Position numbers and translations under genes: made by a program. A DNA stretch of 64,000 nucleotides from Nocardioides baekrokdamisoli (GTDB taxonomy: Bacteria > Actinomycetota > Actinomycetes > Propionibacteriales > Nocardioidaceae), in the NCBI RefSeq assembly GCF_003945325.1, contig NZ_AP019307.1, forward strand, positions 248,001 through 312,000. Direction: 5' to 3'. Under the pieces are notes generated by a model. The model did not search any database. It saw nothing but the letters and a program-made list of their open reading frames with translations, and was not told where the DNA came from. Positions 63,446-64,000 of this stretch are shown here, one piece after another (position 1 is the stretch's first letter; every line of letters starts with the position of its first letter).

Positions 63446-64000
63446 ATGATGCACATTCGACGTACGAGTGGCCTTCTCGCTCTGGCGATGCTCGGCCTGA
63501 CCGCCTGCGGTCCCACGTTGGGCAGCCTTCCCCTTCCGGGCAAGGGCGTCTCGGGCAACACGATCCACGTGACGATGGAGTTCGGCGACGCGCTGAACCT
63601 CGCGCAGGGCGCGCCGGTCAAGGTCAACGGGGTGGACGAGGGCAAGGTCCAGAAGATCTGGGTCGACAACTACCACGCAGTCGCTGACGTCGAGATCAAG
63701 ACGGACGCGAACCTTCGCAAGAACATGGTCGGGCGTCTGCGCTACACCACCCCGTTGGGCGAGTTGTACGTCGACATCACGAACCCGCCGACCGGGGAGA
63801 TTCTCAAGGGTGGGGAAACCATCCCGTTGGCGGCCACGACCACGGCACCCACGGTCGAGGACGCTCTGTCGTCGGCTGGTCTGCTGATCAATGGCGGTGG
63901 CCTCGGCGCGATCGAGAAGATCTCGACCGAGTTGAAGCACGCTTTTGTCGGCAAGGAGCCGGTGTGGCGTGACCTGCTGGTGCGGATCAACTCCACGGTC
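63446..64000 (+). CDS. Mce-family lipoprotein (position E), truncated by window end
   Basis: At least 185 residues from ATG 63446 with TAGGAG just upstream; the frame is open to the window end. Signal peptide with lipobox LTAC (Cys21), MCE domain (IHVTMEFGDALNLAQGAPVKVNGVDEGKVQKIWVD; TTPLGELYVDI). MceE proteins are typically lipoproteins. An mceF gene and others are expected to follow. Confidence 0.95.
   Translation, partial: MMHIRRTSGLLALAMLGLTACGPTLGSLPLPGKGVSGNTIHVTMEFGDALNLAQGAPVKVNGVDEGKVQKIWVDNYHAVADVEIKTDANLRKNMVGRLRYTTPLGELYVDITNPPTGEILKGGETIPLAATTTAPTVEDALSSAGLLINGGGLGAIEKISTELKHAFVGKEPVWRDLLVRINSTV

Overview
This window comes from a high-GC actinobacterium, most likely a member of the Nocardioidaceae (Nocardioides or a close relative). 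The evidence is the complete Pup-proteasome locus with Tat genes and helY, the DUF4193/DUF3093/DUF3710/DUF3159/TrkA/dxs gene order also known from Mycobacterium, a Pup ending in Gly-Gly-Glu, an htdX-fabG4/thiolase cluster and an mce operon. The family assignment is inference. No tRNA, rRNA, IS element, prophage or CRISPR array was found, and no stretch longer than about 300 bases lacks a gene.

Layout. 1-1303: 3' end of metH. 1312-5720 (minus strand): three secreted or surface proteins, two with a SipW-type (AYWTSTGSG) signal region, that look like a fibre or surface-layer operon. 5866-10280: pirin, HAD phosphatase, RecB-family nuclease, a small membrane protein and a site-2 protease. 10291-29808: the Pup-proteasome region in the order trmI, arc, an uncharacterised couplet, dop, a membrane protein, lepB, a lipoprotein, pup, prcB, prcA, a DUF222-HNH gene, pafA, FKBP, pafB, pafC, tatA, tatC, lipid kinase, helY. 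29872-31748: hemH and an inositol-phosphatase-like gene. 31906-39536: conserved actinobacterial genes of unknown function, two TrkA potassium-channel subunits, a glycosyltransferase and an RNA m5U methyltransferase. 39737-42412: aconitase. 42493-46836: lipoproteins, a 41-residue zinc-ribbon protein, a thiamine-binding protein and dxs. 46961-56603: fatty-acid beta-oxidation and fatty-acyl genes with a TetR regulator. 56627-57553: an AlkA-like glycosylase. 57744-64000: an mce lipid-import operon that runs off the window.

How the genes work together. Pup is made directly with a C-terminal Glu, ligated by PafA and removed by Dop; ARC unfolds pupylated proteins into the PrcBA core. PafBC is a DNA-damage transcription factor. 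A PafBC-type (RecA-NDp) promoter, TGTCGGTG-N8-TAGCGT, sits directly before an uncharacterised membrane-protein couplet inside the same locus, and a near match precedes the RecB-family nuclease. A perfect 20-bp LexA palindrome covers the promoter of the DUF222-HNH gene between prcA and pafA. Both damage-response circuits therefore appear to act within this locus. The fad, htdX, fabG4 and mce genes suggest import and breakdown of fatty acids or related lipids.

Transcription style. At least 19 genes start 6-8 bases after a TANNNT -10 box, which implies leaderless mRNAs; genes inside operons typically use 4-base GTGA or ATGA overlaps. Both rules were used to choose starts.
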